Positions 1-8,423 of a stretch of DNA of 64,000 nt are shown here, in pieces. Where the stretch lies: positions 1-64,000 of the forward strand of contig NZ_FZQR01000003.1 in the NCBI RefSeq assembly GCF_900199455.1, in the 5' to 3' direction. Source of the DNA: Mesorhizobium carmichaelinearum (lineage in GTDB: Bacteria; Pseudomonadota; Alphaproteobacteria; Rhizobiales; Rhizobiaceae). The stretch's first letter is position 1. Each line of letters opens with the position of its first letter. Position numbers and translations under genes: made by a program. Under the pieces are notes generated by a model. It searched no databases and had not been told where the DNA came from. It saw only the letters and a list, made by a program, of their open reading frames with translations.

Positions 1-17
1 ACCGACTTCATCCCCAC

Positions 18-47
18 ACCATCAGCTCGCCACGACGAGCTGATGGT
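18..47. repeat. 12-bp perfect inverted repeat
   Basis: The arms at 18-29 and 36-47 are exact reverse complements around a 6-base loop. No T-run follows on either strand, so it is a hairpin of unknown role rather than a clear terminator. It sits just left of the IS-end-like repeats and may belong to the same element. Confidence 0.5.
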
Positions 48-66
48 CGCAAATCAAAGCATCAGG

Positions 67-124
67 GGGGTCAAAATTGGACGCCGATTCCCCAGCTTAT
101 GGGGTCAATTTTGCACGCCGATTC
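67..124. mobile_element. End of an IS21-like element (two direct repeats)
   Basis: Two near-identical 24-base units lie at 67-90 and 101-124. Both begin GGGGTCAA and end CGCCGATTC or CGCCGATTCA, and they differ at only a few positions. Repeated motifs near the tips are typical of IS21-family elements. The adjoining gene on the right loses its reading frame exactly here, which supports an insertion boundary near 124. The transposition genes would lie left of the window. The family call is inferred from the end pattern only. Confidence 0.45.
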
Positions 125-329
125 ACACGCCTGTGTTGTAGCTGATATTGCCCTTGATGTTGCAGCCTACGAGAGGTGGGCCGATTTCAAGGGTCAGCAA
201 GCCGGCCAGAAACGCGCCGCCCTCAAAGATGGACACCCACCACGACGGGCTGCCAGAACGACGACGGCGTTTGCCGGCGGTACCCTTGCGCCACTGTCCA
301 GAGCGATTGTCGTAGGGGTGCTTGTCCAC
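123..329 (-). pseudogene. 3'-truncated gene for a small membrane-anchored protein
   Basis: The frame starts at a GTG (327-329) with a purine-rich GGGGGAAGAGG just upstream. It encodes a basic N-terminus, a hydrophobic stretch around SIFEGGAFLAGLLTL, and then GPPLVGCNIKGNIS. A Cys-Asn-Ile-Lys-Gly-Asn-Ile motif after a membrane segment is familiar from small rhizobial proteins that continue with a conserved YHVPG-type tail. Here the frame ends a few codons later, at the IS21-like end, so the C-terminal domain is missing. Family recognition is from memory of the motif. Truncation is the simplest reading. Confidence 0.5.
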
Positions 330-488
330 GCCCTCTTCCCCCAGGGCAGAATGCGACCTCTTGCCGTTTGGAGTCCAGATGCGGCTAGTTCACCGGCCCT
401 GTGGAGCGCCAATGCTTGAATGTGGCACCGTGCTTTCATCCCTACCGCCCTGAATTCCTGTATGCTTGGTGCAAAGGAACGACCAAAA

Positions 489-674
489 ATGGCCTTCACT
501 GTCATCTGGTACGGAAGACAGGGCATCGTCGACAAGGAGACGTTCGACGCCGAGAAGACTGCGAAAGACCATGCAATCAAGATGTTCCAGACCCGAAAAG
601 GTGACGATGGAATCGTCGCCGTTGAAGTTCGTAACGACAACGGCGCTGTGGTCTTTAGCCATGCGGAGAGCTAG
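489..674 (+). CDS. Small hypothetical protein (61 aa)
   Basis: The chosen ATG follows GGAACGACC and begins MAFTVIWYGRQG. The protein is soluble and mixed in charge, with no signal peptide or membrane segment, and alternates hydrophobic and polar residues as in a small alpha/beta fold. Short proteins with this opening are common hypotheticals in rhizobia. An upstream in-frame start at 420 would add 23 atypical residues and was not used. Function unknown. Confidence 0.55.
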   Translation: MAFTVIWYGRQGIVDKETFDAEKTAKDHAIKMFQTRKGDDGIVAVEVRNDNGAVVFSHAES

Positions 675-1017
675 CGATGGCCATCCGGTCTCGCGCAGTC
701 GCTACCCAACCGTAGGGGCGGCTTCACCGGCCCTGTAGAGCCCTACAAGATCCAAGGGGCGGTCTGGGGACTTCCTTCACCGTTTGCAGAAGCACCTGAT
801 TCAGAGCCACCAGTGGACGGTGGCGATCTGAATTGGACGAAATTCTCGGCTACTCTGTTAGCTTGATTTGCCTGCCGGCTGAATGTCGACTTTGACCCAA
901 GCGGACATCGGCACTCATGCCACGACCACCCTACGCGGTAGCGACGCACCACCTCCACGATGCGGCATTGGGGCGGAGAGCCAGCGGTCGGCCTCAATAT
1001 GTGCTTAGGCTCGGCGA
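675..1017. other. Gap without recognisable gene
   Basis: Neither strand shows a frame with convincing protein character. It is probably decayed sequence between small genes. No tRNA, hairpin-plus-T-run or repeat was seen. Confidence 0.4.
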
Positions 1018-1209
1018 TCACGACTCACCGATGTCGACGACGGTCGCTAGGTCGCAGATCATCTGAAAGTGGAACATCACGGGCCGGCCGTCCTGCGGAT
1101 CAATTCCGAAGGAATGCGTCATGACAGGCTCGAAGGCGCCGAGCGCATCCTGCTCCGCGTTGAGCTTGTCCCAGTCCTCGTAGCGGTGCTCCGCGCTTGC
1201 CTTGTCCAT
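1018..1209 (-). CDS. Small hypothetical protein (63 aa)
   Basis: The ATG at 1207-1209 is preceded by GGGGAGCAG, a plausible ribosome binding site. The product is acidic and contains HRYEDWDKLNAEQDALGAF, then a FGIDPQDGRPVMFHFQM stretch. There is no signal peptide and the family is not recognised. It is transcribed away from the VOC gene that starts at 1369. The composition looks protein-like, but the surroundings are decayed, so it could be a remnant. Confidence 0.4.
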   Translation of the reverse strand: MDKASAEHRYEDWDKLNAEQDALGAFEPVMTHSFGIDPQDGRPVMFHFQMICDLATVVDIGES

Positions 1210-1368
1210 CTGCTCCCCATCCGCCGGATATCGCAAATGACAGCAGGAGCGGCAACGGCCCGGCTACCACAGGCGAATACGCGCCCGGGAGCGGTCGACC
1301 CGAACTATGCGCAAGACAGGCATATCTTTCGCAGCTAATGTTCCAGCGCTGCAGGGAGACAACGGCCG

Positions 1369-2271
1369 ATGAAGAGCCAAGAAATTCTGGCCAGCACCAC
1401 CCGTCTCGGCCCGGTTCATCTGCGCGTCGTCGACATTCCAGCCGCCTTACCGGTCTGGCGTGACGTGGTCGGCCTCTCGACCCTGACCAGGGACGGCGGG
1501 ATCGCCGAACTCGGCGTCGACGGCAAGATCCTTATTGTGCTGCCTGCCGGGGCAACAACCGTCCTGCCGTCAAAGTCCCGCGATCTTTTTCATGTCGCCA
1601 TCCATGTCACGACACGCAAGGAATTGGCCCGAGTCGCCGCCCGGCTGCGGGCCTCCGGCCTGAGGCACAGCGCCCAGGATCACCTGATCTCGGAATCCCT
1701 TTACGTTTCCGACCCTTCCGGCAACGGGATCGAGATCTGCTTCGACACACCCGGGCGCTTCGCTTCCAGGGAAGAGATGGCTGGCGGCGGTGTTTCGCTT
1801 GTCGCCAAGGACGGCACAAGGCATTCCGGGCGAGAACCTCTGGATATCGATCGATTGCTGCAGGAGCTCGACCCGGCGGACCGTGTCAAAGTTCCGCTGG
1901 CGGCGGATACCTTCATCGGTCACATTCATATGCGCGCACGGTCGCCCGAAACGCTGATGGCGTTCTACCTCGGAGTGCTTGGCTTCAGGCCACATATCCA
2001 GTCTGCAACGTTTGGCCTGTTCGACTGCGGCACCGAGGAACGCACACACATGGTGGCGTTCAACATCTGGGCTCGCGACGAGCTGAAGGAGCCACCGCTC
2101 GGCGCGGCGGGTCTGGAGCATTTTACCGTCGTGCTTCCTACCCGGGAAGACCTCGCGGCCGTCGCGCGACGTCTCGGCGATGCGCAGGTGCCCTCGCTGC
2201 AAACGGAGGGGGCGCTGGACCTCTCCGACCCTGAGGGAAACCGCCTGCGGATAGTGCTCGCAAGCGACTGA
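1369..2271 (+). CDS. Two-domain VOC family (ring-cleavage dioxygenase-like) protein
   Basis: This 300-aa protein has two glyoxalase/bleomycin-resistance/dioxygenase (VOC) modules. The first covers about residues 13-130, including VHLRVVD and SDPSGNGIEICFD. The second covers about 185-297, including GHIHMRA, YLGVLGF and LSDPEGNRLRI. This is the layout of CatE-like catechol 2,3-dioxygenase homologues, in which paired modules bind a divalent metal. The metal-ligand pattern (His in VHL and GHIH, Glu in GIEI) is present in part. ATG with GGGAGA upstream. The sulfotransferase-like gene follows after 28 bases, so the two may be co-transcribed. The substrate cannot be told. Confidence 0.8.
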   Translation: MKSQEILASTTRLGPVHLRVVDIPAALPVWRDVVGLSTLTRDGGIAELGVDGKILIVLPAGATTVLPSKSRDLFHVAIHVTTRKELARVAARLRASGLRHSAQDHLISESLYVSDPSGNGIEICFDTPGRFASREEMAGGGVSLVAKDGTRHSGREPLDIDRLLQELDPADRVKVPLAADTFIGHIHMRARSPETLMAFYLGVLGFRPHIQSATFGLFDCGTEERTHMVAFNIWARDELKEPPLGAAGLEHFTVVLPTREDLAAVARRLGDAQVPSLQTEGALDLSDPEGNRLRIVLASD

Positions 2272-2299
2272 TCTGGCTGTAGGCCTGAACGGGGGGACA

Positions 2300-2956
2300 A
2301 TGGCGATAAGGGTAATCGGAACGGGCTTTGGCCGGACAGGAACGGATTCGATGCGCGAGGCGCTGACGATCCTTGGTTTCGGCCCCTGTCACCACATGTC
2401 CGAAGTCATGGCCAATGAAGACCAGAAGCGGCTTTGGCGTGCGCTGGCGCAGGGCGCGGCACCAGACTGGAACCAGCTGTTTGCCGGCTACGCGTCCTGC
2501 ATCGACTGGCCCTCGGCGCACTATTGGCGTGACCTGATTGAGTTCTATCCAGACGCCCGGGTCATTCTGACATACCGATCGCCGGAAAGCTGGTGGAAAA
2601 GCTTCGAGAAAACGATCCTGGCAGGCATCAGCCGGAGCACGGATCAGGAGTCGCTGGGTCTTGCCTTGATCTCCAGGCAGGTCTTCGGCGGTCGGCCGCA
2701 CGATCGCGCTAATGCCATAGCCGTCTACGAGGCCAATGTAAGGGCGGTCATTGCGACAGTGCCGCCGGGTCGGCTGCTGGTCCACAATCTGGGAGATGGG
2801 TGGAAGCCGCTCTGCCTGCATCTCGGCGTGCCGGTGCCGGACCAGTCCTATCCCAATCGCAACAACACCAAGGACTTTCAGTCGGCTCTTGCACAGAACC
2901 AGTCTGACCGTCTGCAAGGGGGTGGCAAGCAGACCTTCGGATCAAAGGACCGGTGA
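2300..2956 (+). CDS. Sulfotransferase family protein
   Basis: The 218-aa product begins with beta-strand-loop-helix GTGFGRTGTDS, the 5'-phosphosulfate-binding P-loop of the bacterial sulfotransferase-fold family. ILTYRSPESWW follows around residues 90-100; this RxPxxW region is typical of the 3'-phosphate-binding part. Length and order match the family annotated as sulfotransferase in rhizobia and fungi, whose real substrates are mostly unknown. ATG with a strong GGGGGGA site. It follows the VOC gene closely in the same direction. The last 25 residues are less conserved-looking. Confidence 0.75.
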   Translation: MAIRVIGTGFGRTGTDSMREALTILGFGPCHHMSEVMANEDQKRLWRALAQGAAPDWNQLFAGYASCIDWPSAHYWRDLIEFYPDARVILTYRSPESWWKSFEKTILAGISRSTDQESLGLALISRQVFGGRPHDRANAIAVYEANVRAVIATVPPGRLLVHNLGDGWKPLCLHLGVPVPDQSYPNRNNTKDFQSALAQNQSDRLQGGGKQTFGSKDR

Positions 2957-3148
2957 CCGTGATGCGCCCACAAGGAGACGTTCGCTGCTGTCCGGTTGTG
3001 CAAGCATCGTAAATTGCACCGTTACTAGGGCAGCCCGGCGGCGCGGAGGGCCTCGCCGAGAGACCGCGAGCGCCGGCGCGCAATTCACGCCTGAAAATTG
3101 CCTCGCTCTCGGCCCGCCCGTGTCGATGAATTTGCGACCTCAATCTGA

Positions 3149-3664
3149 GTGACCTATGCTCAAGCAATGCAACATCTCAGTTCGTTGACCGCCAAGCCCC
3201 CGCATGGATATGCCGACAAAGAACTCGATGCCTTTGTCAAGTTGGTTGTTTCGAAGGGCGAAGTTTCCCACTATGGGCTGCTTGAACGCATCAAGGGTGC
3301 GCGGGGCCTAGTCATGCTCTATGACGGTAAGAAGCTGGTCGGAACTGCCGCGATTATAAATCCAAAGCCGGACGATCGAACCGCCGTCTTTGCCAAGTCG
3401 AAATCAAATGCTGACGCCGCCGCCTACCCAGTCGAACTAGGGTATGTGGTCGTCGCAGAAAGCCATCGCCGTCATAAATTGGGCTGGCGTCTCGTCGACG
3501 CGGCGCTGTCATTCGCAAGCGGATCAGCCGTGTTCGCTACAACACGCAGCAATAATGCCGCCATGCGACGAATCTTGCCGGCTCGCGGTTTCACGGCCAA
3601 TGGGTCTCCCTACCCGTCCACTGAACATCCCGGTCAGGAAATTCATCTGTTCCTACGTGGGTAA
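3149..3664 (+). CDS. GNAT family N-acetyltransferase
   Basis: The protein (171 aa from a GTG at 3149, or 165 aa from the ATG at 3167) shows the acetyl-CoA acetyltransferase pattern. A central strand, PVELGYVVVAESHRRHKLGW, carries a degenerate Q/RxxGxG/A pyrophosphate loop (RRHKLGW). It is followed by a helix and FATTRSNNAAMRRILPARGF, the usual C-terminal asparagine-rich turn before the last strand. Neither start has a strong ribosome binding site. The substrate is unknown. It stands alone, with about 190 bases of non-coding DNA before it. Confidence 0.7.
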   Translation: MTYAQAMQHLSSLTAKPPHGYADKELDAFVKLVVSKGEVSHYGLLERIKGARGLVMLYDGKKLVGTAAIINPKPDDRTAVFAKSKSNADAAAYPVELGYVVVAESHRRHKLGWRLVDAALSFASGSAVFATTRSNNAAMRRILPARGFTANGSPYPSTEHPGQEIHLFLRG

Positions 3665-3865
3665 GCGCCCTGAGGACCGAACCTGGCCCTATAACCCGAG
3701 CACGCGCTCTTGTTCGACTTGCGGCAGAAAGCTTAGGATCCCTTGAGGAACGACTGCAGCGCCAACCGCGCCGATCCGCCGGTAACGTGCAGAGCCTACG
3801 AGGCGCAGCATGGCTAACCCCTCGCCCCTCATGCAACTGTCGTGGCTGACTGATAGGGTGAGCAA

Positions 3866-4234
3866 ATGGTCAAATTTCAGCCCGATGGCTGGCGCATCGT
3901 CACACCGAGAATCGTCACCGACGACGTCAGGGGCTTGGTCGAATTCGACGCGACCGGCGAGTACCGGACTGGGGCGCCGGCAGAGATGAAGATTGGCGAC
4001 CCTATCGTGATGGTCAGCGGCGATGGCGAACGCGAAGCAATGCCGGCTTTCCTCTATGTGTATGTAGAAGACGCTGACGAAACGTACCGGCGTGCAATCG
4101 GTGCGGGCGGAGAGTCGATTGAGGAACCCAAGGACACGCCTTATGGCGACCGACGAGCGATGATGCGGGATGCGTGGGGGAATAGATGGCAGATCGCGAC
4201 ACATCGGGAAGACTTGTCAGTCAACGAAATTTGA
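3866..4234 (+). CDS. PhnB-like VOC family protein
   Basis: This 122-aa protein opens with the PDGWRIVTPRIVTDDV strand typical of PhnB/YcdF-like glyoxalase homologues and ends with DTPYGDRRAMMRDAWGNRW, the family's usual close. The stretch between (EFDATGEYRTGAPAEMKIGD) is shorter than usual, so one strand-loop may be deleted. ATG with GGGTGAGCAA upstream. Catalysis is not demonstrable from sequence; many members bind small ligands or confer resistance. Confidence 0.75.
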   Translation: MVKFQPDGWRIVTPRIVTDDVRGLVEFDATGEYRTGAPAEMKIGDPIVMVSGDGEREAMPAFLYVYVEDADETYRRAIGAGGESIEEPKDTPYGDRRAMMRDAWGNRWQIATHREDLSVNEI

Positions 4235-4331
4235 GAATACATGCGCGGATGCTGACTTGTTCCGGTTGGGATGAGTCCCCGTCCAACCGCTCCGCCCTAG
4301 CGTGTTAACGCTAATCAGAGGCACGGACACA

Positions 4332-4496
4332 TCAATCTTCTTTAGCGGACTTTTTCAAACCGGCCAGCATCATCGTCCAATTTTTCTTGAGTTCGGCCTT
4401 GGTCTTTTCGTCAACCTTGGCAGCAGGACCCATGTTGATCTGCCCCACGTCACCCTTGTCTTCTTCCCGTCCGAGTCGAGCGCAGCGGAAATCGAT
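4332..4496 (-). pseudogene. Open frame directly after the fdh stop codon
   Basis: Reading on in the same frame past the formate dehydrogenase TAG (4497-4499), 54 sense codons run to a TGA at 4332-4334. The last 33 residues, from an ATG at 4431-4433, have protein-like, lysine-rich character: MGPAAKVDEKTKAEL, then KNWTMMLAGLKKSAKED. There is no good ribosome binding site. It may be a very small gene, or the end of a lost gene joined to fdh. Family not recognised. Confidence 0.3.
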
Positions 4497-5711
4497 CTAG
4501 CTCGGATCACTCCTGGCCTTAAAGCGTGCCGCCTCTTCCGAACCGCGGGTGGCGTCGCCGGCGCTGTAGGAATGTGCACCGGCGCCGGCGAGCTTGCCGC
4601 CATCGACGATCAGATATTCCTCACGGATCGGCCGGCCTTCGAACCAGCATTCGAGAATTTCGCGGGTGCCCGCGGCGTAGCGCGCCTGGGCGGAGAGCGA
4701 CGATCCTGAAATGTGCGGCGTCATGCCGTGATGCGGCATCGATCGCCACGGATGATCCTTGGGAGCCGGCTGCGGGAACCAGACGTCGCCGGCATAGCCA
4801 GCGAGTTGGCCACTCTCCAGCGCGCGGGCGATGGCGTCACGATTGCAGATCTTGCCGCGCGCCGTGTTCACCAGATAGGCGCCGCGTTTCATCCTGGCGA
4901 TCATCGTCTCGTCAAAGAGGTTTTCCGTCTCCGGATGCAGAGGTGCATTGATGGTGACCACGTCGCAGATGCCGACCATGGATGCGGGGTCCTTGTGGAA
5001 GGTGACGCCAAGCTCTTTCTCGACCACCTCAGGCAGGCGGTGGCGATCGGTGTAGTGCAACTTGACGTCGAACGGCTTCAGCCGGCGCAACACCGCGCTG
5101 CCGATCCGGCCGGCACCGACGGTTCCGATCTGCATTCCCTCGATATCGTAGGAGCGTGCGACGCAGTCGGCGATATTCCAGCCGCCTTTCACGACCCACT
5201 GGTAGGACGGGATGTAGTTGCGCACGAGCCCCAGGATCATCATGACCACATGCTCGGACACGCTGATCGAATTGCAGTAAGTCACCTCGGCGACCGTGAT
5301 ACCGCGGTCCATGGCGGCCTGAAGATCGACATGATCGGATCCGATGCCGGCGGTGATCGCAAGCTTCAGTCTGCTTGCCTTGGCTATGCGTTCTTCGGTC
5401 AGGTATGCCGGCCAGAACGGCTGCGAGATGACGATTTCAGCGCCGACGAGTTCGCGTTCGAAAACGCTGTCGGGACCGTCCTTGTCCGCAGTCACAACCA
5501 GGCTGTGCCCGGCGCTTTCGATAAATCTCCTGAGGCCGAGTTCGCCCGACACGCTGCCGAGCAGAACCCCCGGTTCAAAGTCGATGGCCTTCGGCGTGGG
5601 AATTGTCTGGCCGCCGGGATAGCGGTCGAGCTTTGGCAGGCCGTCCCGCGCATATTTTGTCGGATAACCGTCGACCGGATCGTCATAGAGGACGCAAACG
5701 ACTTTTGCCAT
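4497..5711 (-). CDS. fdh: NAD-dependent formate dehydrogenase
   Basis: This single-subunit, cytoplasmic enzyme oxidises formate to CO2 with reduction of NAD. The 404-aa protein matches the roughly 400-aa bacterial/plant type. It opens MAKVVCVLYDDPVDGYP and has AITAGIGSDHVDL, YCNSISVSEHVVMMIL, the NAD-binding GTVGAGRIG, NTARGKICNRDA, and the catalytic His region MTPHISGSSLSAQ. The ATG at 5709-5711 has GGGAG 9 bases upstream, so a start further upstream is unnecessary. It is monocistronic as far as visible. Such enzymes serve methylotrophy, oxalate or formate detoxification, or NADH supply. Confidence 0.95.
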   Translation of the reverse strand: MAKVVCVLYDDPVDGYPTKYARDGLPKLDRYPGGQTIPTPKAIDFEPGVLLGSVSGELGLRRFIESAGHSLVVTADKDGPDSVFERELVGAEIVISQPFWPAYLTEERIAKASRLKLAITAGIGSDHVDLQAAMDRGITVAEVTYCNSISVSEHVVMMILGLVRNYIPSYQWVVKGGWNIADCVARSYDIEGMQIGTVGAGRIGSAVLRRLKPFDVKLHYTDRHRLPEVVEKELGVTFHKDPASMVGICDVVTINAPLHPETENLFDETMIARMKRGAYLVNTARGKICNRDAIARALESGQLAGYAGDVWFPQPAPKDHPWRSMPHHGMTPHISGSSLSAQARYAAGTREILECWFEGRPIREEYLIVDGGKLAGAGAHSYSAGDATRGSEEAARFKARSDPS

Positions 5712-6328
5712 TGTGTATCTCCCTTCGTCTGACAACGAAGAGGAAAACGCTCTGTTGTTAACGCTGCCGGCCAACGATGGTCGGCACGGCGATGCTCTGT
5801 TGAATTGCTGGTGGGGAGCAGACTCATCTGCCGGCGCTTCCTCATTCGGAAAGTTGTGCGCTATTGCGTATTACATGGAAGACCCGGGCATGGTTTCAAG
5901 TGCTGCGGGCGGCACTCGTGCAGCGTTCGAGTTCCTTTGTTTCAGACCGCGCGCACGCTCTGCTGACAACAAATGCTTGATGCGGACACTTCAGAATTGC
6001 CGAGGTTGGGCACCGTGCATCATGATCACTGACAGGCTCCGACTTCGCAGGCCTCAAGGGCTTCTGCATCCCCTCAAAGATTGCAAACAACCTGTTAGTC
6101 AGCGCTTATCAAGCAGAGGAATCTCGCATCGCTTGCCGCTCAGACGGTATTGCCAAGCCAGTTCGCAACGCTCACCGATGTCACACCTGGAAATGGCGAA
6201 AGTGACGAGACAGACAGGCAGCTTATGCAAGTCCTGATCAAGTTCGAGTTGCGGACGCACTAGCCAGCGCTACAAGGCTAGCCTTTCCACAATGCGGGCC
6301 GTTTGTTGCCTTTTTACAGAAGATACGA
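5712..6328. other. Gap upstream of fdh
   Basis: About 600 bases hold no frame with protein character on either strand. The part next to 5712 must contain the fdh promoter and leader, but no confident -35/-10 pair could be assigned. Confidence 0.4.
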
Positions 6329-6360
6329 AAACGCCGCTCGACCGGAAGGGAGCGGCGTTT
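6329..6360. terminator. Strong hairpin with A/T-flanked stem
   Basis: AAACGCCGCTC (6329-6339) pairs exactly with GAGCGGCGTTT (6350-6360) around a 10-base loop. The T-rich 3' side fits an intrinsic terminator. On the minus strand it would end transcription coming from the tRNA-like 3' end at 6399-6426. Confidence 0.6.
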
Positions 6361-6398
6361 ACCAAGTGTGGTGTCCTACCCTAGACGAAACCCCGATT

Positions 6399-6426
6399 TG
6401 GTCGGGGCCGTCGGACTTGAACCGAC
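6399..6426 (-). other. tRNA/tmRNA-like 3' end with encoded CCA
   Basis: Read on the minus strand, GTCGG-TTCAAGT-CCGAC forms a perfect 5-bp T-arm with a 7-base loop. It is followed by a 7-base acceptor strand GGCCCCG, discriminator A and CCA, exactly the spacing of a tRNA or tmRNA end. No matching 5' acceptor strand or anticodon arm was found in the right place, so this looks like a 3' fragment. Such fragments are left when integrative elements insert into tRNA genes and can mark an attachment site. Confidence 0.45.
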
Positions 6427-6764
6427 GTTTCCAGCTTGTTCGCTATCAGTCTATAGGTGGTGTTTTCCTGTCGTCCTTGCAAGCGCCATCGGCGCAGCTT
6501 TGCAGGGTGTGCAAGGATAGTCGGAGTCGATACAATTGCATCCGAATTCCGTAATTGAACGACCGCTGCTTTCCGGCTTCCGTGACGCGCACACTCGCTG
6601 GTTCTGCCGTCAGCAATGTCATGAATCGACCTGTCGCGTTCGACGCGGCTCGGAACGCCGATGATGCAACGATATCCTGACTCGCCGTAACGGCAGACGC
6701 TGGCCCTGTCGCCTAACTGCTCCGTCACTGTTTTCAGTGGAGCGCAAGCCCGCGCCGAAAAATA

Positions 6765-7109
6765 CTAGAAGCCCCGCCCCTGCGGGGTTTTTCGTTGGGG
6801 GAAGCGTTGCGGCGACATCGACGGGTGATCCGCAGGAGAGGGAGCAGCGCCAGAGATCAGCGATGCGGCTTGGTCGGCACAAGACGACGGCAGGCCAACC
6901 TCACCAAGCCACTCGTCGTAGTGATGGTTTAGGGCCAACAACAACTCGTCTGGATGATCCATGCCGCTTTGGAACAACTCGATGATTTGACGGCCAAGAC
7001 GTTCCCTGGCCGGATCGCCCACTGCTATCCCGGCCTGACGGCAATAATCATCGACCACTGTGGCCAGTATTGAAAGCTGCTTTGAGTCCGCTGAGTCATT
7101 GAACGTCAT
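6765..7109 (-). CDS. Hypothetical protein (114 aa), rhizobial small-protein type
   Basis: ATG at 7107-7109 with GGGAG upstream. The first ~65 residues (DSADSKQLSILATVV, then LGRQIIELFQSGM) are helical, with the GR-I-LF-G spacing of a common rhizobial small protein of unknown function. The C-terminal ~50 residues, from HYDEWLGEVGLPSS onward, are repeated in a second copy at 17122-17298 on the other strand. That shared tail ends in a GC hairpin in both places. Either the domain is genuinely conserved or the frame reads into a mobile repeat. Function unknown. Confidence 0.45.
   Translation of the reverse strand: MTFNDSADSKQLSILATVVDDYCRQAGIAVGDPARERLGRQIIELFQSGMDHPDELLLALNHHYDEWLGEVGLPSSCADQAASLISGAAPSPADHPSMSPQRFPQRKTPQGRGF
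6772..6792 (+). terminator. GC hairpin followed by five T
   Basis: CCCCGC (6772-6777) pairs with GCGGGG (6782-6787) and is followed by TTTTT on the plus strand, the form of an intrinsic terminator. It overlaps the 3' end of the minus-strand gene. Confidence 0.45.
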
Positions 7110-7437
7110 TATCGCTTCTCCCTTTGTTGGGCGAAAGCGTGGTGGTCTCTTCCACTCGCCGGCTTGCCGGGAAGGTGCAGGCGACCATCGATATATAGTG
7201 TGCCGGTTTGGTACATACGACTCAATTTGAACTCGTTGGCAGCCTTCATGACGATGAAGGCCGGACTGTTGATCAGGTCGTGCGCCCTGAGCAGACGATA
7301 GACCGAAGCCTCATCGACGCTCGCCGCCGCCGGTATCGGCGTCATGAAGTTCGAGCGGGAATACTTCACCATGCCCTCGACCTTGCCCTTGTCGTTCCCC
7401 TTGGCGCGAGCGCACTAGCCGAAGAAGCTCTTTAATC
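7109..7437 (-). pseudogene. IS mosaic: IS21 IstA scrap joined to IS3-type OrfB scrap
   Basis: Reading from the right, FFG, an in-frame TAG (7418-7420), and CARAKGNDKGKVEG followed by MVKYSRSNFMTPIP reproduce the conserved middle of IS21-family IstA transposases. The sequence then jumps to EASVYRLLRAHDLINSPAF and KAANEF, a block familiar from the integrase-type OrfB of IS3-like elements. After that comes unrelated sequence to a stop at 7109. Two unrelated transposases are fused in one short frame and one carries a stop codon, so nothing here can encode an active enzyme. It records at least two old insertions. Confidence 0.65.
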
Positions 7438-8356
7438 AGTGATCCCACAATATCTCCTGGAGCATTTCCTCGACCGAGTACGGCGAAATTCCAAGTTCTC
7501 CAAATCCCGGCATCTCCGGCGATGACACGTTGTCGACCTGCATCAGTTCCACTTGATTCCGAGTGACAGGCGGGCTCGGGAGCATTTCTGCGAACCAAGC
7601 CAGCGCGTGCCAAGCGGCAAATGGGATTGGAATCAGATTGGGCTTAAGACCGGCTTCGTGCGCAACGGCTCTGAGAAATTCCTTGTAAGAGTAGACGCGA
7701 GGACCGCCGCACTCGTACGTGATCGCATGCGTCTCCGTCCCCTGCAGCGCTCTTGCGGTCGCCTCTGCCACATCGCCCACATAGGCCGGCTGCAATCTCG
7801 TCAGGCCGCGACCGAACATCGGATAGATTGGAAGCCGGCGGAGAAGTTTGAGGACAATGGTGAGAAACGCGTCATCCGGTCCGAACATCACCGCCGGGCG
7901 GATGATAGTGGCTTCAGCAAACGCTGCACGCACCACCAGTTCGCCTTCGCCACGCTTACGGATGTAGAGCGACGGCGAGGCAACATCGGAGCCGATTCCT
8001 GAAATGTGAGCGAGCCGTTCGACGCCAGCTCGGTGTGCTTGGGCTGCAACCCGCCGGGCTGACTCGACATGCACGGAATGAAAGGTCTCCTGTCCCTGTT
8101 CGACATAAAGACTGACCGAATTTACAACACCGTGAGCACCGGCAAGTGCATCGGCGATCGCCCGCTCATCGTGGATATTGGCTTCGACCGATTGAAGTTG
8201 CGGATCATCAGAACCAAACAGCTTCTTGGCCCGTTCCGGATGTCTTGATGCGATCCGAACGAAAAACTCACCATCGCGGAGATGCCGAACAACGCGGCGG
8301 CCGAGAAACCCGGTTCCACCGAACACGGTGACGACGCGATGGTTCATGGCAGCCAT
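7436..8356 (-). CDS. NAD(P)-binding Rossmann-fold protein, NDUFA9-like
   Basis: This 306-aa atypical short-chain/epimerase-type protein has GGTGFLGRRVVRHL at the N-terminus (nucleotide loop), AHISGIGS in the middle and IIRPAVMFGPDDAFL further on. This order is typical of the complex I NDUFA9-like / NmrA-related family found in many alphaproteobacteria. Such proteins may act as oxidoreductases or assembly factors, usually without proof. The ATG may be 8356 or, three codons in, 8347; neither has a clear ribosome binding site. It starts 67 bases from the end of the upstream gene. Confidence 0.8.
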   Translation of the reverse strand: MAAMNHRVVTVFGGTGFLGRRVVRHLRDGEFFVRIASRHPERAKKLFGSDDPQLQSVEANIHDERAIADALAGAHGVVNSVSLYVEQGQETFHSVHVESARRVAAQAHRAGVERLAHISGIGSDVASPSLYIRKRGEGELVVRAAFAEATIIRPAVMFGPDDAFLTIVLKLLRRLPIYPMFGRGLTRLQPAYVGDVAEATARALQGTETHAITYECGGPRVYSYKEFLRAVAHEAGLKPNLIPIPFAAWHALAWFAEMLPSPPVTRNQVELMQVDNVSSPEMPGFGELGISPYSVEEMLQEILWDH

Positions 8357-8423
8357 GGCTTAGACTTTGTCAGCTCTTGTCGGCCGTCTCGACCCGGCGG
8401 TTCAGGTCACGTGAGCGGCACGC

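Noticed and set aside
6390..6445. Complete permuted tmRNA gene
   Set aside because: The 3' end fits, but no coding piece with a tag peptide and no full 5' acceptor strand follows.
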